Assembly: GCA_020161695.1 (NCBI GenBank)
Contig: JAIUOO010000020.1
Location: 39,826 to 103,825, forward strand
Direction: 5' to 3'
Origin: Pseudomonadota bacterium
GTDB taxonomy: Bacteria > Pseudomonadota > Alphaproteobacteria > Rhizobiales > Phreatobacteraceae
DNA: 64,000 nt
Part shown: in pieces, positions 16,764 through 26,104 of the stretch
Layout of the letters: each line of letters begins with the position of its first letter
Position numbering within the stretch: position 1 is the stretch's first letter
Notes under the pieces: generated by a model
What the model saw: only the letters and a program-made list of their open reading frames with translations
Told to the model about the DNA's origin: nothing
Database searches by the model: none
Translations under genes and position numbers: made by a program

Positions 16764-18020
16764 ATGCCCTCATTCCCGCCGGTCAGGATGCAGGACATCA
16801 AGGTCACCGCTGACGACATTGCGAAGGCCCAGGCCAGCCCGCGCTGGAATCTGGTCTTTCCCGAGCCGTTGGAAAGCCGCTTCGACGCCGACCTGGGCGT
16901 GCGGCGCGCCAAGCTGCTGCGCCTCGTCAGCGTGCGCACGGTGGTCGTCTACAATTCCTTCCTCGTCGGCGATTATTTCCTCGCGAACGACACGTTCGCC
17001 CTGGCGCTGGTCATCCATCTGGCGCTGGTCACGCCCTGGATGATCGTCGCCTCGCTGCTGCTGGACCGCCCGCTCGGCGCGGTCGCGCGCAACCTGATCA
17101 TCACATCGGTGCCGGCGTCGATGATCGCGGGCATCCTCGCCATCTTCCTTGTCTCCACCGACCCGCTGGCGAACCACTATCAGTATTTCGTCGTGATCGT
17201 GCTGATCTACGCCAATGCGGTCCTGCGGCCGGCCTATTCCTATGCGCTGGGCCTCTCCGTGATCACTGCGATCGTCCACGGCGCCGCCTGCTATATCGAC
17301 AGCGGCATGCCGAACGCCGCCGCGGCGGCCGCCTCCTACGGTCTGGTCATCGCCGCGTGGGTCTCGCTGATCGCCAACTACAATATCGAGCGCGACGTCC
17401 GTCGCTCCTACCTCCTGCGGCTTAAGGACAATCTCGTCGCCAAGGACCTGCGCCGGACAGCCGACGACCTGCAGCGCATCTCCCATGTCGATGCCCTGAC
17501 CGGGCTCGCCAACCGCCGGGGCGTCGATGTGCGCGCCGCAGCGCTGTTCGCCGGCGCCGAGGCCAGCCGGCGGCCCTTCGCCGTGCTGATGATCGATGTC
17601 GATCACTTCAAGGGCTTCAACGACAGCTACGGACATCCCGAGGGCGACCGCTGCCTGTCGCTTGCGGGTGCTGCCATTCGCGAAGCCGTTCGCGACGGGG
17701 TCGATATCGTCGGCCGTTATGGCGGCGAGGAGTTCATCGCGATCCTGCCCGATGCGGACATGCTGGACGGGGTGCTTGTCGCCGAGCGCATGCGCCGGCT
17801 GGTGGAGGCTCTTTCCATCTGCCACGAGCACAGCCATGCCGGCATCGTCACCATCAGCATCGGCGTCGGGACGGGCCGCTTTGGAGAGGCCGAGAGCCTG
17901 AGAGCCGCCATAGCCGCGGCCGATGCGGCGCTCTATGCGGCCAAGGCGGCCGGCCGCAACTGTGTCCGCCCGCCCGCCGGCAACAGCGTGACCGCATTCC
18001 AGCCCGTGCGGGTCGCCTGA
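16764..18020 (+). CDS. Membrane diguanylate cyclase (GGDEF domain)
   Basis: A 418-residue protein. Residues about 45-215 hold five or six membrane helices (MASE-like sensor of unknown ligand); residues about 245-405 are a GGDEF domain with the active-site GGEEF and the substrate stretch SHVDALTGLANRRG. It should make c-di-GMP from GTP. The inhibitory RxxD at the usual spacing before GGEEF is not present (Asp-Gly-Val-Asp stands there), so classical product inhibition is unlikely. Start at 16764; Met at 16788 is an alternative. No phosphodiesterase nearby. Confidence 0.9.
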   Translation: MPSFPPVRMQDIKVTADDIAKAQASPRWNLVFPEPLESRFDADLGVRRAKLLRLVSVRTVVVYNSFLVGDYFLANDTFALALVIHLALVTPWMIVASLLLDRPLGAVARNLIITSVPASMIAGILAIFLVSTDPLANHYQYFVVIVLIYANAVLRPAYSYALGLSVITAIVHGAACYIDSGMPNAAAAAASYGLVIAAWVSLIANYNIERDVRRSYLLRLKDNLVAKDLRRTADDLQRISHVDALTGLANRRGVDVRAAALFAGAEASRRPFAVLMIDVDHFKGFNDSYGHPEGDRCLSLAGAAIREAVRDGVDIVGRYGGEEFIAILPDADMLDGVLVAERMRRLVEALSICHEHSHAGIVTISIGVGTGRFGEAESLRAAIAAADAALYAAKAAGRNCVRPPAGNSVTAFQPVRVA

Positions 18021-18102
18021 GGCACCGCAAGCCTTGCGGTAACGCCGCCGATCCGTCTAACAGAACGGCCTTGCGGGGCGAGGGCGCCTCGCCGGAGCTG
18101 CC

Positions 18103-19407
18103 GTGACCCCTTCCGCCCGCCTCACCGCCGCCATCGAGGTTCTCGCCGATATCGAGGGCCGCCGCCGGCCGGCGCCCGATGCCTTGAAGGACTGGGGCCT
18201 CGCGCACCGGTTCGCCGGCTCCAAGGACCGCGCCGCCATTGCCAGCCTCGTCTATGACGCGTTGCGCCGGAAGGCGTCGAGCGCGCATGTGATGGGCGAG
18301 GCGACACCGCGCGCCGTCCTCCTCGGCTCCCTTGCGCTGGCGCGCGGGCTCGATGCCGCCGCCATCGCCGCTCTCTGCACCGGCGAGCGCTTCGCGCCCG
18401 AGCAGCTGTCCAAGGCCGAGCAGAAGCGCCTGAAGGCGCTGAAGCTCGACGATGCTCCCGCCCACATTGCCGGCGACTTCCCGGAATGGCTTGCCGGCGA
18501 TCTCGAGGCCGCCTTCGGCGAGGGCCTCGTCGCCGAGATGCAGGCGCTCAGCCAGCGCGCGCCGATCGATATCCGCGTCAACACGCTGAAGACCGAGCGC
18601 GCGCGCATCGTTCCCGAACTCGCCCATCTCCACCCCGAAATCACCCCGCACGCGCCGACGGGCCTGCGTTTCTCCGCCGGCGAGGATGGCCGCGGCCCGA
18701 CATTGCAGGTGACGCCCGAGTTCCTGAAGGGGCAGTTCGAAATACAGGACGAGGGCTCGCAGATCGTCGCGGCGCTGGCCGGCGCGGCGCCGGGCCTCCA
18801 GGTGGTCGATCTCTGCGCCGGCGGCGGCGGCAAGACGCTGGAGCTTGCGGCCCTGATGGACAATTCCGGCCAGATCTACGCGACCGACGCCGATGCCCGC
18901 CGGCTCGCGCCGATCCACGACCGCCTCGCGCGCGCGGGCGCGCGCAATGTGCAGGTGCGCACCCCGAAGGGCCGGGGCGACGAGCCGCTCGCCGATCTGG
19001 CGGGCAGGATCGATCTCGTGCTCGTCGATGCGCCCTGCACCGGCATCGGCACCTGGCGGCGCAATCCCGACACCAAATGGCGCGTGCGCCCCGGCGCGCT
19101 CGACGAGCGCATGAAGGAACAGGACCTCGTGCTCGCGCGCGCGGCCGCGCTCGTGAAGCCCGGCGGCCGCATCTGCTACATCACCTGCTCGGTCATCCCG
19201 CGCGAGAACGACGAGCGCGTCGCCGCCTTCCTCGACGCGAATGCCGGTTTCGCATCGGTCGATCCGCGCGAGATTCTGGCGCTGGCGCCCGACACGCTGT
19301 CGGAGCGCGACGATCTGGTCTCGCCGCGCGGGTTCGGCATCCAGCTGTCGCCCCTGCGAACCGGCACCGACGGCTTCTATTGCGCGATCTTGCAGCGCAA
19401 AGGCTGA
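18103..19407 (+). CDS. rsmB: RsmB-like 16S rRNA m5C methyltransferase
   Basis: A 434-residue protein starting at GTG 18103. The N-terminal third is a NusB-like helical RNA-binding domain; the C-terminal half is a Rossmann methyltransferase with SAM motif VVDLCAGGGGKT, motif IV DAPCTGIGTWRRNPD and motif VI ITCSVIPREND, the two cysteines being the release and nucleophile residues of RNA m5C methylases. It would modify 16S rRNA (C967 in E. coli). Placed between guaB and guaA, 17 bases before guaA. Confidence 0.88.
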   Translation: MTPSARLTAAIEVLADIEGRRRPAPDALKDWGLAHRFAGSKDRAAIASLVYDALRRKASSAHVMGEATPRAVLLGSLALARGLDAAAIAALCTGERFAPEQLSKAEQKRLKALKLDDAPAHIAGDFPEWLAGDLEAAFGEGLVAEMQALSQRAPIDIRVNTLKTERARIVPELAHLHPEITPHAPTGLRFSAGEDGRGPTLQVTPEFLKGQFEIQDEGSQIVAALAGAAPGLQVVDLCAGGGGKTLELAALMDNSGQIYATDADARRLAPIHDRLARAGARNVQVRTPKGRGDEPLADLAGRIDLVLVDAPCTGIGTWRRNPDTKWRVRPGALDERMKEQDLVLARAAALVKPGGRICYITCSVIPRENDERVAAFLDANAGFASVDPREILALAPDTLSERDDLVSPRGFGIQLSPLRTGTDGFYCAILQRKG

Positions 19408-19424
19408 TCCTTTAGGGGCTTTCC

Positions 19425-20993
19425 ATGACCCAGCACCCGACCGCCCACCACGACACGATCCTGATCATCGACTTCGGTTCGCAGGTGACCCAGCTGATCG
19501 CGCGGCGGGTTCGCGAGGCGGGCGTCTACTGCGAGATCCACCCCTTCCAGTCGGCGGAAGCCGCCTACCGGAGGCTGAAGCCGAAAGGCGTCATTCTGTC
19601 GGGCTCCCCCGCCTCGGTGACCGAGGACTTCTCGCCGCGCGCGCCGCAGCTCATCTTCGACGAGCATCTGCCGGTCTTCGGCATCTGCTATGGCGAGCAG
19701 ACCATGGCCCAGCAGCTCGGCGGCAGGGTCGAGGCCGGCCATCACCGCGAGTTCGGCCGCGCCTTCCTCGACGTGCACAAGCCGACCAGGCTGTTCGACG
19801 GCGTCTGGGAGCCCGGCAGCCGCCATCAGGTCTGGATGAGCCACGGCGACCGCGTCACCGAGCTGCCCGAGGGCTTCGAGGTGGTCGCCACCTCCGACAA
19901 TGCGCCTTTCGCGGCCATCGCCGACGAGAAGCGCAGCTATTACGCGGTGCAGTTCCACCCGGAGGTGGTGCACACGCCGGACGGCGCGAAGCTGATCCAG
20001 AACTTCGTCCACAAGATCGCCGGTGCCAAGGCCGACTGGTCCATGTCCGCCTACCGGCAGGAGATGATCGCGAAGATCCGCGCGCAGGTCGGCAAGGGCA
20101 AGGTCATCTGCGGCCTGTCCGGCGGCGTCGATTCGTCGGTCGCGGCCGTGCTGATCCACGAGGCCATCGGCGACCAGCTCACCTGCGTCTTCGTCGATCA
20201 CGGCCTGATGCGGCACAACGAGGCTACGCAGGTCGTCGATCTGTTCCGCGGCCACTACAACATCCCGCTGGTCCATGTGGACGCGGCCGACCTTTTCCTC
20301 GGCGAACTCGCGGGCGTCACCGACCCCGAGACGAAGCGCAAGACCATCGGTCGCCTGTTCATCGAGGTCTTCGAGAAGGAGGCCAAGGCCATCGGCGGCG
20401 CCGAGTTCCTCGCGCAGGGCACGCTCTACCCCGACGTGATCGAGAGCATCTCCTTCTCCGGCGGGCCTTCGGTGACGATCAAGAGCCACCACAATGTCGG
20501 CGGCCTGCCCGAGCGCATGAACATGAAGCTCGTCGAGCCGCTGCGCGAACTGTTCAAGGACGAGGTGCGGGCGCTCGGCCGCGAGCTCGGCCTGCCCGAG
20601 AGCTTTGTCGGCCGCCATCCGTTCCCGGGGCCGGGCCTCGCCATTCGCATTCCCGGCGAGATCACCCGCGAGAAGCTCGACATCCTCAGGAAGGCCGACG
20701 CGATCTATCTCGACGAGATCAGGAAGGCCGGGCTCTACGACACGATCTGGCAGGCCTTCGCGGTGCTGCTGCCGGTCCGCACGGTGGGTGTCATGGGCGA
20801 CGGGCGGACCTACGACCATGTCTGCGCGCTGCGTGCCGTGACCTCGGTCGACGGCATGACCGCCGATTTCTACCCCTTCGACATGAATTTCCTCGGCCGC
20901 GCCGCGACCCGCATCATCAACGAGGTGCGCGGCATCAACCGCGTCGTCTACGACGTGACCTCGAAGCCGCCCGGCACGATCGAGTGGGAGTGA
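19425..20993 (+). CDS. guaA: GMP synthase (glutamine-hydrolysing)
   Basis: A 522-residue protein that aminates XMP to GMP. The class I glutamine amidotransferase domain has Cys88 in FGICYGEQ and the catalytic His-Glu in VQFHPEVVHT; the ATP pyrophosphatase domain has the P-loop GLSGGVDSS; the C-terminal dimerisation domain ends KPPGTIEWE as expected. Full family length. It completes the GMP branch begun by guaB. Confidence 0.98.
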   Translation: MTQHPTAHHDTILIIDFGSQVTQLIARRVREAGVYCEIHPFQSAEAAYRRLKPKGVILSGSPASVTEDFSPRAPQLIFDEHLPVFGICYGEQTMAQQLGGRVEAGHHREFGRAFLDVHKPTRLFDGVWEPGSRHQVWMSHGDRVTELPEGFEVVATSDNAPFAAIADEKRSYYAVQFHPEVVHTPDGAKLIQNFVHKIAGAKADWSMSAYRQEMIAKIRAQVGKGKVICGLSGGVDSSVAAVLIHEAIGDQLTCVFVDHGLMRHNEATQVVDLFRGHYNIPLVHVDAADLFLGELAGVTDPETKRKTIGRLFIEVFEKEAKAIGGAEFLAQGTLYPDVIESISFSGGPSVTIKSHHNVGGLPERMNMKLVEPLRELFKDEVRALGRELGLPESFVGRHPFPGPGLAIRIPGEITREKLDILRKADAIYLDEIRKAGLYDTIWQAFAVLLPVRTVGVMGDGRTYDHVCALRAVTSVDGMTADFYPFDMNFLGRAATRIINEVRGINRVVYDVTSKPPGTIEWE

Positions 20994-20994
20994 A

Positions 20995-21010
20995 GCGCAC
21001 AAGTGTGCGC
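20995..21010. terminator. Short hairpin after guaA
   Basis: GCGCAC - AAGT - GTGCGC, a 6-bp stem immediately after the guaA stop. No T-tract follows, so it is a possible 3'-end structure rather than a sure terminator. Confidence 0.35.
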
Positions 21011-21140
21011 TCGCTCGAGGCAGGCTGACCTGTTCATCCGACGCTTTGAGGCAATTTCTTCAACGGCCTGCAAACCCAGCAGGTACGCATGCTGTTTACG
21101 AGAACAAAACAGAAACATAAGCTCCCCGCGGAGCAAACTC

Positions 21141-21743
21141 ATGCGGGTTTCCGACAGCCGTCAGCTTTCGCTCGCTCTCGGCCTGCCGCCGCAGGCGAGC
21201 CGCGACACGGTCTTTTTCGCGGCCTTGCCGCCGCCGGAAGTCGCCAATGCGATCGCCGTCTGCGGGAGGCAACTGCTGGCGGGGCAACGGTTTCGCATCG
21301 ACTGGCGTCCGGCGCGCGTGCTGCATGTGTCGCTGGCAGGCGTCGGGCTCTGGGACGGTCTGTCGCCGGATGGGTTGCGCCAGATCCGGCGCGTCGGCGC
21401 GGGTCTGGACATCCCGGCCATTCCTGTTCGCCTCGTTCAGGCGCTGAGCTTCGGCAAGGCTCGCCGCCGCGCGTTGGTGCTCGTCTGCGAACCGTCCTGT
21501 ATTCCGCCGCTGGCAGCGCTTGCCCGGACGCTGCGGCGGGGGCTGGCGGCGGGCGGCTTCTGGCGGGCCGCACGTGACAGTTTCACGCCGCATCTGACGA
21601 TTGGGTATGTCGATGGTGGTTTCGATCCCATTCCCGCCGAACAGGTACCGGGCTGGGTGGTTCGCGATGTCGTGCTGGTGCGCAGCCGCCATGGCGAGGC
21701 GCGCTATGATGAGCTCGGGCGCTGGGCGCTTGCCGGTCCGTAG
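21141..21743 (+). CDS. 2'-5' RNA ligase family protein (2H phosphoesterase)
   Basis: A 200-residue protein starting at ATG 21141. The two catalytic HxT/S motifs of the 2H phosphoesterase superfamily are visible: LHVSLAG (about residues 63-69) and PHLTIGY (about 152-158). ThpR-type members open 2',3'-cyclic or 2'-5'-linked RNA ends. No partner genes; followed by an unrelated ArsC-like gene. Confidence 0.85.
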   Translation: MRVSDSRQLSLALGLPPQASRDTVFFAALPPPEVANAIAVCGRQLLAGQRFRIDWRPARVLHVSLAGVGLWDGLSPDGLRQIRRVGAGLDIPAIPVRLVQALSFGKARRRALVLVCEPSCIPPLAALARTLRRGLAAGGFWRAARDSFTPHLTIGYVDGGFDPIPAEQVPGWVVRDVVLVRSRHGEARYDELGRWALAGP

Positions 21744-21806
21744 CGGCCTGCGCAGAAGGAGCGAAGCGCGGCAGGTGCCCGCGAATCGCGACCCGGTGGA
21801 ACAACC

Positions 21807-22154
21807 ATGGCAGTCACTCTCTACGGCATCACCACCTGCGACACGGTGCGCAAGGCGCGCAACTGGCTCGACGCGAAGGGCATCGCCTACCGCTTTCACG
21901 ACTTTCGTGCGGAGGGACTGGATGCCGGCCGTGTCGAGGGCTGGATGGATACTCTCGGCTGGGAGGCCGTGCTGAACCGCCAGAGTACGAGTTTCAAGGC
22001 GCTGCCGCCGGCCGATCAGGCGGGCCTCGATCGCGCCAGGGCTCTCGGACTCATTCTCGCCAATCCGACCATGGTGAAGCGGCCCGTGCTGGAGCGTCCG
22101 GGCAGCGTCATGGTCGGCTTCAAGCCCGAGCGTTACGCCGAGGCTTTCGCCTGA
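21807..22154 (+). CDS. ArsC/Spx-family protein (YffB-like)
   Basis: A 115-residue thioredoxin-fold protein with the family start VTLYGITTCDTVRKARNWLD; Cys11 corresponds to the single reactive cysteine of YffB-type proteins. NPTMVKRPVLERPG is the conserved C-terminal stretch. Arsenate reductase activity is not implied, since YffB lacks it; glutathione-dependent thiol chemistry is the usual guess. No ars genes nearby. Confidence 0.88.
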   Translation: MAVTLYGITTCDTVRKARNWLDAKGIAYRFHDFRAEGLDAGRVEGWMDTLGWEAVLNRQSTSFKALPPADQAGLDRARALGLILANPTMVKRPVLERPGSVMVGFKPERYAEAFA

Positions 22155-22158
22155 TGCG

Positions 22159-22647
22159 TCAGGCCGCGCGCGCTGCTTGCTCGCGCATGGCGAACCACGC
22201 ACCGCCGGCGGCGCTTGCGATGCCGAGGACGAAGGGCAGCCAGGCTGCGGCGAACGCCCAGGCATAGCTCTCGAAATAGGGCGATCCGCGAAGCTGGTAG
22301 AAGGCGAACAGGATCAGCACCGCCGCGCCATAGCCGAGCACGAAGCCGCCGAGGCCGCCGGCCACTCCGCGTGCGGTCCGGCCCCATGGCTGCCGTGGGG
22401 GGAGAGTGCCGCCGATACGTTCTCTCTGACGCCTGCTGGTGATCACGGCGGCCGTCGCGGCGGCCACGATGGCCGTGATGCAAGCGCCCATCGGCGCGAT
22501 GACGAAGGCGAGGCCCATGGCGGCGGCGCCCTCGCGCTGCGAGACCCCATAGACCTCCATCAGGACGATGCCGATGCCGAGCGTCGCGGCATAGCCGCCG
22601 ACGAGGCCGATCAGGGCGAAGGCGAGGGCCCAGCCGAACACGCGCAT
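22159..22647 (-). CDS. Hypothetical inner-membrane protein
   Basis: A 162-residue protein with four predicted helices (about 5-33, 42-70, 92-115, 127-152), a basic loop RRQRERIGG and no conserved motif I know. It converges with the ArsC-like gene with a 4-base gap. Orphan. Confidence 0.65.
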   Translation of the reverse strand: MRVFGWALAFALIGLVGGYAATLGIGIVLMEVYGVSQREGAAAMGLAFVIAPMGACITAIVAAATAAVITSRRQRERIGGTLPPRQPWGRTARGVAGGLGGFVLGYGAAVLILFAFYQLRGSPYFESYAWAFAAAWLPFVLGIASAAGGAWFAMREQAARAA

Positions 22648-22744
22648 GGGAAAGGGCTCCGGACGAAGGCAGCCCTTCTAGGCGCGCGGCGTTTCGACCG
22701 CGTGGCTGGCTTTCGCCGGGATGTTTCGGCCCGGGATGTGTCGC

Positions 22745-23308
22745 TCAGGGAGCGGAGGAGGGCCGGGGCGCGGGGACCGGCGCGAATCCGAGCGCGCCGG
22801 CCGGCAGGGCGGGCGTCTCGTCGGCGGCCGCGAACCGTCCGCCACCGAGCGGAATCGAGCGCGGCGTCGCGGGGCTCTGGCTGTCCTGCATCTGGACCGG
22901 CACGGCAGCAGGTGCCGGCGGCTCCGGATCGGCCGGCATCACCACGCGTGCCTGAACCTTGTTCGGGTCGCTGTCCGGCGAGGCGGCGCCCGGCAGCTGG
23001 ACGGAACGCGACGAAGCCGAGGCAAGAGAGGGGGTCGACGCATCAGGCGCTGCCGCGACGAGCGGCGCGGGGGGCGCCGGCGGCGGCATGGCGGCCAGCA
23101 GGGCGTCGCGGTTGGCAAGGGTAAAGCCGCCTGCGGCGGCCCCGGCCACCACAATGGCGGAGAAGAACAGGACCAGACGGCGCCAGCGAGCCCCCTTCAG
23201 CCGACGCGCCGCCTGACGCGCACGCGCGGGATCGTAGGAATCGCCCGGGAAGGGCGGTGCCTCGACGGCGGCGGCGGGATCGGCGGATGTCTGATGAGCT
23301 GTGTTCAT
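22745..23308 (-). CDS. Hypothetical single-pass membrane protein with Pro/Ala-rich periplasmic region
   Basis: A 187-residue product: a basic cytoplasmic segment (ARQAARRLKGARWRRL), one helix (about 46-64) and a long Pro/Ala/Ser-rich tail of low complexity. This layout resembles envelope-spanning accessory proteins, but there is no recognisable domain. Function unknown. Confidence 0.6.
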   Translation of the reverse strand: MNTAHQTSADPAAAVEAPPFPGDSYDPARARQAARRLKGARWRRLVLFFSAIVVAGAAAGGFTLANRDALLAAMPPPAPPAPLVAAAPDASTPSLASASSRSVQLPGAASPDSDPNKVQARVVMPADPEPPAPAAVPVQMQDSQSPATPRSIPLGGGRFAAADETPALPAGALGFAPVPAPRPSSAP

Positions 23309-23617
23309 TCGACCGGGAGCACGCGTGAGACGTAACCGCTAACACTTCCGAGGCGGCGTGGCCAGATCGAGCCGGACCGCAGCGGACATGGATCGAGGAT
23401 AAGCTCCTCTGGTCCCCAATTGTGGCGTGGATGGGGAAGACGCGCATATTTGTCACAACAATCGTGCAAGTGGCATTGCCGCGCCCGGCATCTTCCGGAC
23501 GAACCGCTTCTGCCGCACCGCCGCCGCGTTTGCGTCGGAGAGGGGGAGTTGATAGGTTCCGCGCCGCTTTTCAGGCTGGCGTGACCGATGCTCCCGCCGG
23601 CTGCCCTGGACGGAACG
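23309..23617. other. Divergent intergenic region, nothing recognised
   Basis: These 309 bases separate a minus-strand hypothetical gene from the YfgM-like gene. They are less GC-rich around 23440-23480, where promoters of both genes may lie, but I find no convincing -35/-10 pair, repeat or RNA element. Confidence 0.3.
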
Positions 23618-24262
23618 ATGGCCGACATTTTCGACGAAGTCGAAGAGGACCTGCGCAAGGCCCGCTTCGAGGCGCTGGTGAAGAAATTCTGGCCGCACAT
23701 GCTGACCATCGCCGTACTGGTGGTGGCGGTCATCGGCGGCTGGCGCTTCTACGAGTACCAGCAGGCGCAGGCGTCGGCTGCGGCCGGTGCGCGCTTCGAG
23801 GCGGCGCTGCGCCTGTCGCGGACCGATGGCGCGGAGGCCGAGAAGCAGTTCCAGGCGCTCGCGGCGGACGCCCCGTCCGGCTATCGCATCCTGTCGCGCT
23901 TCCGCCAGGCGACGGAACTTGCGGCCCGCGACAAGGACGGCGCGGTGCGGGCCTACGACGCGCTCGCCGCGGATGCGGCCATCGGCCCGCTGCTTCAGGA
24001 CGTCGCCCGCGTGCGGGCCGCCTATCTCCTGGTCGACACGGCGCCTGCCGCCGAGGTCGCGCGCCGCGTCGAGGCGCTTGCCGTCGCGGGCAACGCGTTC
24101 CGACACTCGGCGCGCGAGCTTCTGGCGCTGGCTGCCCTCAGGGCGGGCGACAAGCCCAATGCCGAGCGCTGGCTGAAGGCCATCTCCGATGACACGGAGA
24201 CGCCGCAGGGCGTGCGCGGCCGGGCCGAACTGATGTCGACCGTCTTCACCGCCGGCTCCTGA
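23618..24262 (+). CDS. YfgM-like tetratricopeptide membrane protein
   Basis: A 214-residue protein: short cytoplasmic start (MADIFDEVEEDLRKARFEAL), one helix (about 27-48, LTIAVLVVAVIGGWRFYEY) and a periplasmic TPR-like helical domain, the PF09976/YfgM layout. In E. coli YfgM sits with the SecYEG-PpiD complex and assists periplasmic folding. Start at 23618 is chosen from the conserved ADIFDEVEEDLR. As in many Alphaproteobacteria it precedes der, though the bamB gene usually between them is not here. Confidence 0.85.
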   Translation: MADIFDEVEEDLRKARFEALVKKFWPHMLTIAVLVVAVIGGWRFYEYQQAQASAAAGARFEAALRLSRTDGAEAEKQFQALAADAPSGYRILSRFRQATELAARDKDGAVRAYDALAADAAIGPLLQDVARVRAAYLLVDTAPAAEVARRVEALAVAGNAFRHSARELLALAALRAGDKPNAERWLKAISDDTETPQGVRGRAELMSTVFTAGS

Positions 24263-24299
24263 GCCGGCGCGCCCTTTCCGCGAGCCTGATGGACGCACC

Positions 24300-24584
24300 A
24301 TGAATCGCTTCCGCCCCGTGACCTGTCTCCGCACCGACCGCCGCTTCTTCCTGCGCGCCGGGGCCGTCTCGCTCGCTGCCGCGGCGCTTGGCGGTTGCGA
24401 GAGCCTGCAGGACATTCCCGCGATGTTCGAACGCCGTCAGCCGCCGCTGCCCGGCGACCGTCAGGCGGTGTTCCCCGAGGGCGTCCCCGGCATCGACCGC
24501 TCGATCCCGCAGCCGGCCAATGCGCCGTCGCAGGCGCCGCCGGCCGAACAGCCGCCGGCCGAGCAGCCGCGTCGCGGCCGCTGA
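24300..24584 (+). CDS. Small proline-rich lipoprotein between yfgM-like gene and der
   Basis: A 94-residue product with an exported leader (FFLRAGAVSLAAAALGGC) and lipobox LGGC; the mature 63 residues are Pro/Gln-rich and include PLPGDRQAVFPEGVPG. It occupies the place where Alphaproteobacteria often carry bamB, and the PLPG stretch is reminiscent of the BamB N-terminus, so it may be a shortened BamB or a distinct small lipoprotein. There is no beta-propeller. It ends 10 bases before der. Confidence 0.65.
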   Translation: MNRFRPVTCLRTDRRFFLRAGAVSLAAAALGGCESLQDIPAMFERRQPPLPGDRQAVFPEGVPGIDRSIPQPANAPSQAPPAEQPPAEQPRRGR

Positions 24585-24594
24585 CCCGATCCCG

Positions 24595-26001
24595 ATGGGC
24601 TTCATCCTCGCCATCGTCGGCCGTCCGAACGTCGGCAAGTCGACGCTGTTCAACCGTCTCGTCGGCAAGCGCATCGCGCTGGTCGATGACCGGCCCGGCG
24701 TGACGCGCGACCGGCGCGAGGGGGAGGCCAGCCTCGCCGATCTCGAATTCACGATCATCGACACGGCCGGTCTCGAGGACAGCCGCGAGGGCACGCTCGA
24801 ATCGCGCATGCGCCAGCAGACGGAAGAGGCCATCCGCCTCGCCGACGCGATCCTGTTCATGATCGACGCGCGCGTCGGCCTCACCCCCGACGATCGTTCC
24901 TTCGCCGAGATGGTGCGCAAGTCTGGCAAGCCGGTCATCCTCGCCGCCAACAAGAGCGAGGGGAAGGTCGGCATGGCCGGCGCCTACGAGGCCTTTGGCC
25001 TCGGCCTCGGCGACCCAGTGCCGCTCTCGGCGGAGCATGGCGAGGGTCTCAACGAGCTCTACGACGCCCTTGCTGCACTCATGCCCGAGCCGACGGCGGA
25101 GGATGACGACGCGGAGGCCGACGAGGACGACGGCATCAGCGCGGGCGACAAGGAAGCGCCGCCCGAAGACCTCGGAAAGCCGATCCCCGTCGCCATTGTC
25201 GGCCGCCCGAATGCCGGCAAGTCGACCCTCGTGAACGCCCTCATCGGCGAAGACCGCATGCTGACCGGCCCGGAGGCCGGCATTACCCGCGACGCCATCT
25301 CGGTCGACTGGGAATGGGGCGGCCGCCGGTTCCGGCTCGTCGATACCGCGGGTTTGAGGAAGCGCGCCAAGATCGAGGACAAGCTGGAGAAGCTGTCGGT
25401 GGCCGACGCGCTGCGCGCCATCCGCTTTGCCGAAGTGGTCGTCGTCTGCATGGACGCCGAGAAGCCCTTCGAGGACCAGGACCTGCGCATCGCCGACCTC
25501 GCCGCCAAGGAGGGCCGGGCCGTCGTGCTCGCCTTCACCAAGTGGGATCTGGTGCCGCACAAGGGCGGCAAGGCCGCCAAGCTCCGCGAGGAGGCCGACC
25601 ACTGGCTGCCGCAGATCAAGGGCTGCCCGGTCGTCGCCAATTCAGCGGAAACGGGGCAGGGGCTCGACCGCCTGATGCAGGCGATCCTCGACGCCCGTGT
25701 GCCGTGGCAGAAGCGCATCACCACCAACACGCTGGTGCGCTGGCTGCAGGAGACGGTCGACCACCATCCCCCGCCGGCGGTCTCCGGCCGGCGCGTCAAG
25801 CTGCGCTACATGACGCAGGCCAAGACGCGTCCGCCGACCTTCGTCGCCTTCTGCTCGCGCCCCGAGAAATTGCCCGACAGCTACCTGCGCTATCTGGTGA
25901 ACGGCCTGCGCGACAGCTTCGATCTCGCGGGAACCCCGATCCGCTTCCACCTGAAGAAGACGGACAACCCCTACGCCGAGACGGGCCGGAAGATTCAATA
26001 G
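24595..26001 (+). CDS. der: Ribosome biogenesis GTPase Der (EngA)
   Basis: A 468-residue protein with two tandem GTPase domains: GRPNVGKST and DTAGL in the first (about residues 1-165), GRPNAGKST and DTAGL in the second (about 195-370), followed by a KH-like domain. An acidic linker EDDDAEADEDD joins the G domains. Der assists 50S subunit maturation. ATG 24595 gives the standard MGFILAIVGRPN start. Confidence 0.97.
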   Translation: MGFILAIVGRPNVGKSTLFNRLVGKRIALVDDRPGVTRDRREGEASLADLEFTIIDTAGLEDSREGTLESRMRQQTEEAIRLADAILFMIDARVGLTPDDRSFAEMVRKSGKPVILAANKSEGKVGMAGAYEAFGLGLGDPVPLSAEHGEGLNELYDALAALMPEPTAEDDDAEADEDDGISAGDKEAPPEDLGKPIPVAIVGRPNAGKSTLVNALIGEDRMLTGPEAGITRDAISVDWEWGGRRFRLVDTAGLRKRAKIEDKLEKLSVADALRAIRFAEVVVVCMDAEKPFEDQDLRIADLAAKEGRAVVLAFTKWDLVPHKGGKAAKLREEADHWLPQIKGCPVVANSAETGQGLDRLMQAILDARVPWQKRITTNTLVRWLQETVDHHPPPAVSGRRVKLRYMTQAKTRPPTFVAFCSRPEKLPDSYLRYLVNGLRDSFDLAGTPIRFHLKKTDNPYAETGRKIQ

Positions 26002-26104
26002 CGGCGCCGCACCTGGTCGGCGTGATCGGATTCATTGCCGATCTTCATTTCTGCCGCCTCGGCATCGATGGCATGAAGGAGCCGACCCGGACCGGGAGGC
26101 TGTC

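Noticed and set aside
21102..21116. Possible LexA box (GAAC-N7-AAAC) before the 2H phosphoesterase gene
   Set aside because: The second half-site is not GAAC, and the gene is not a known SOS member.
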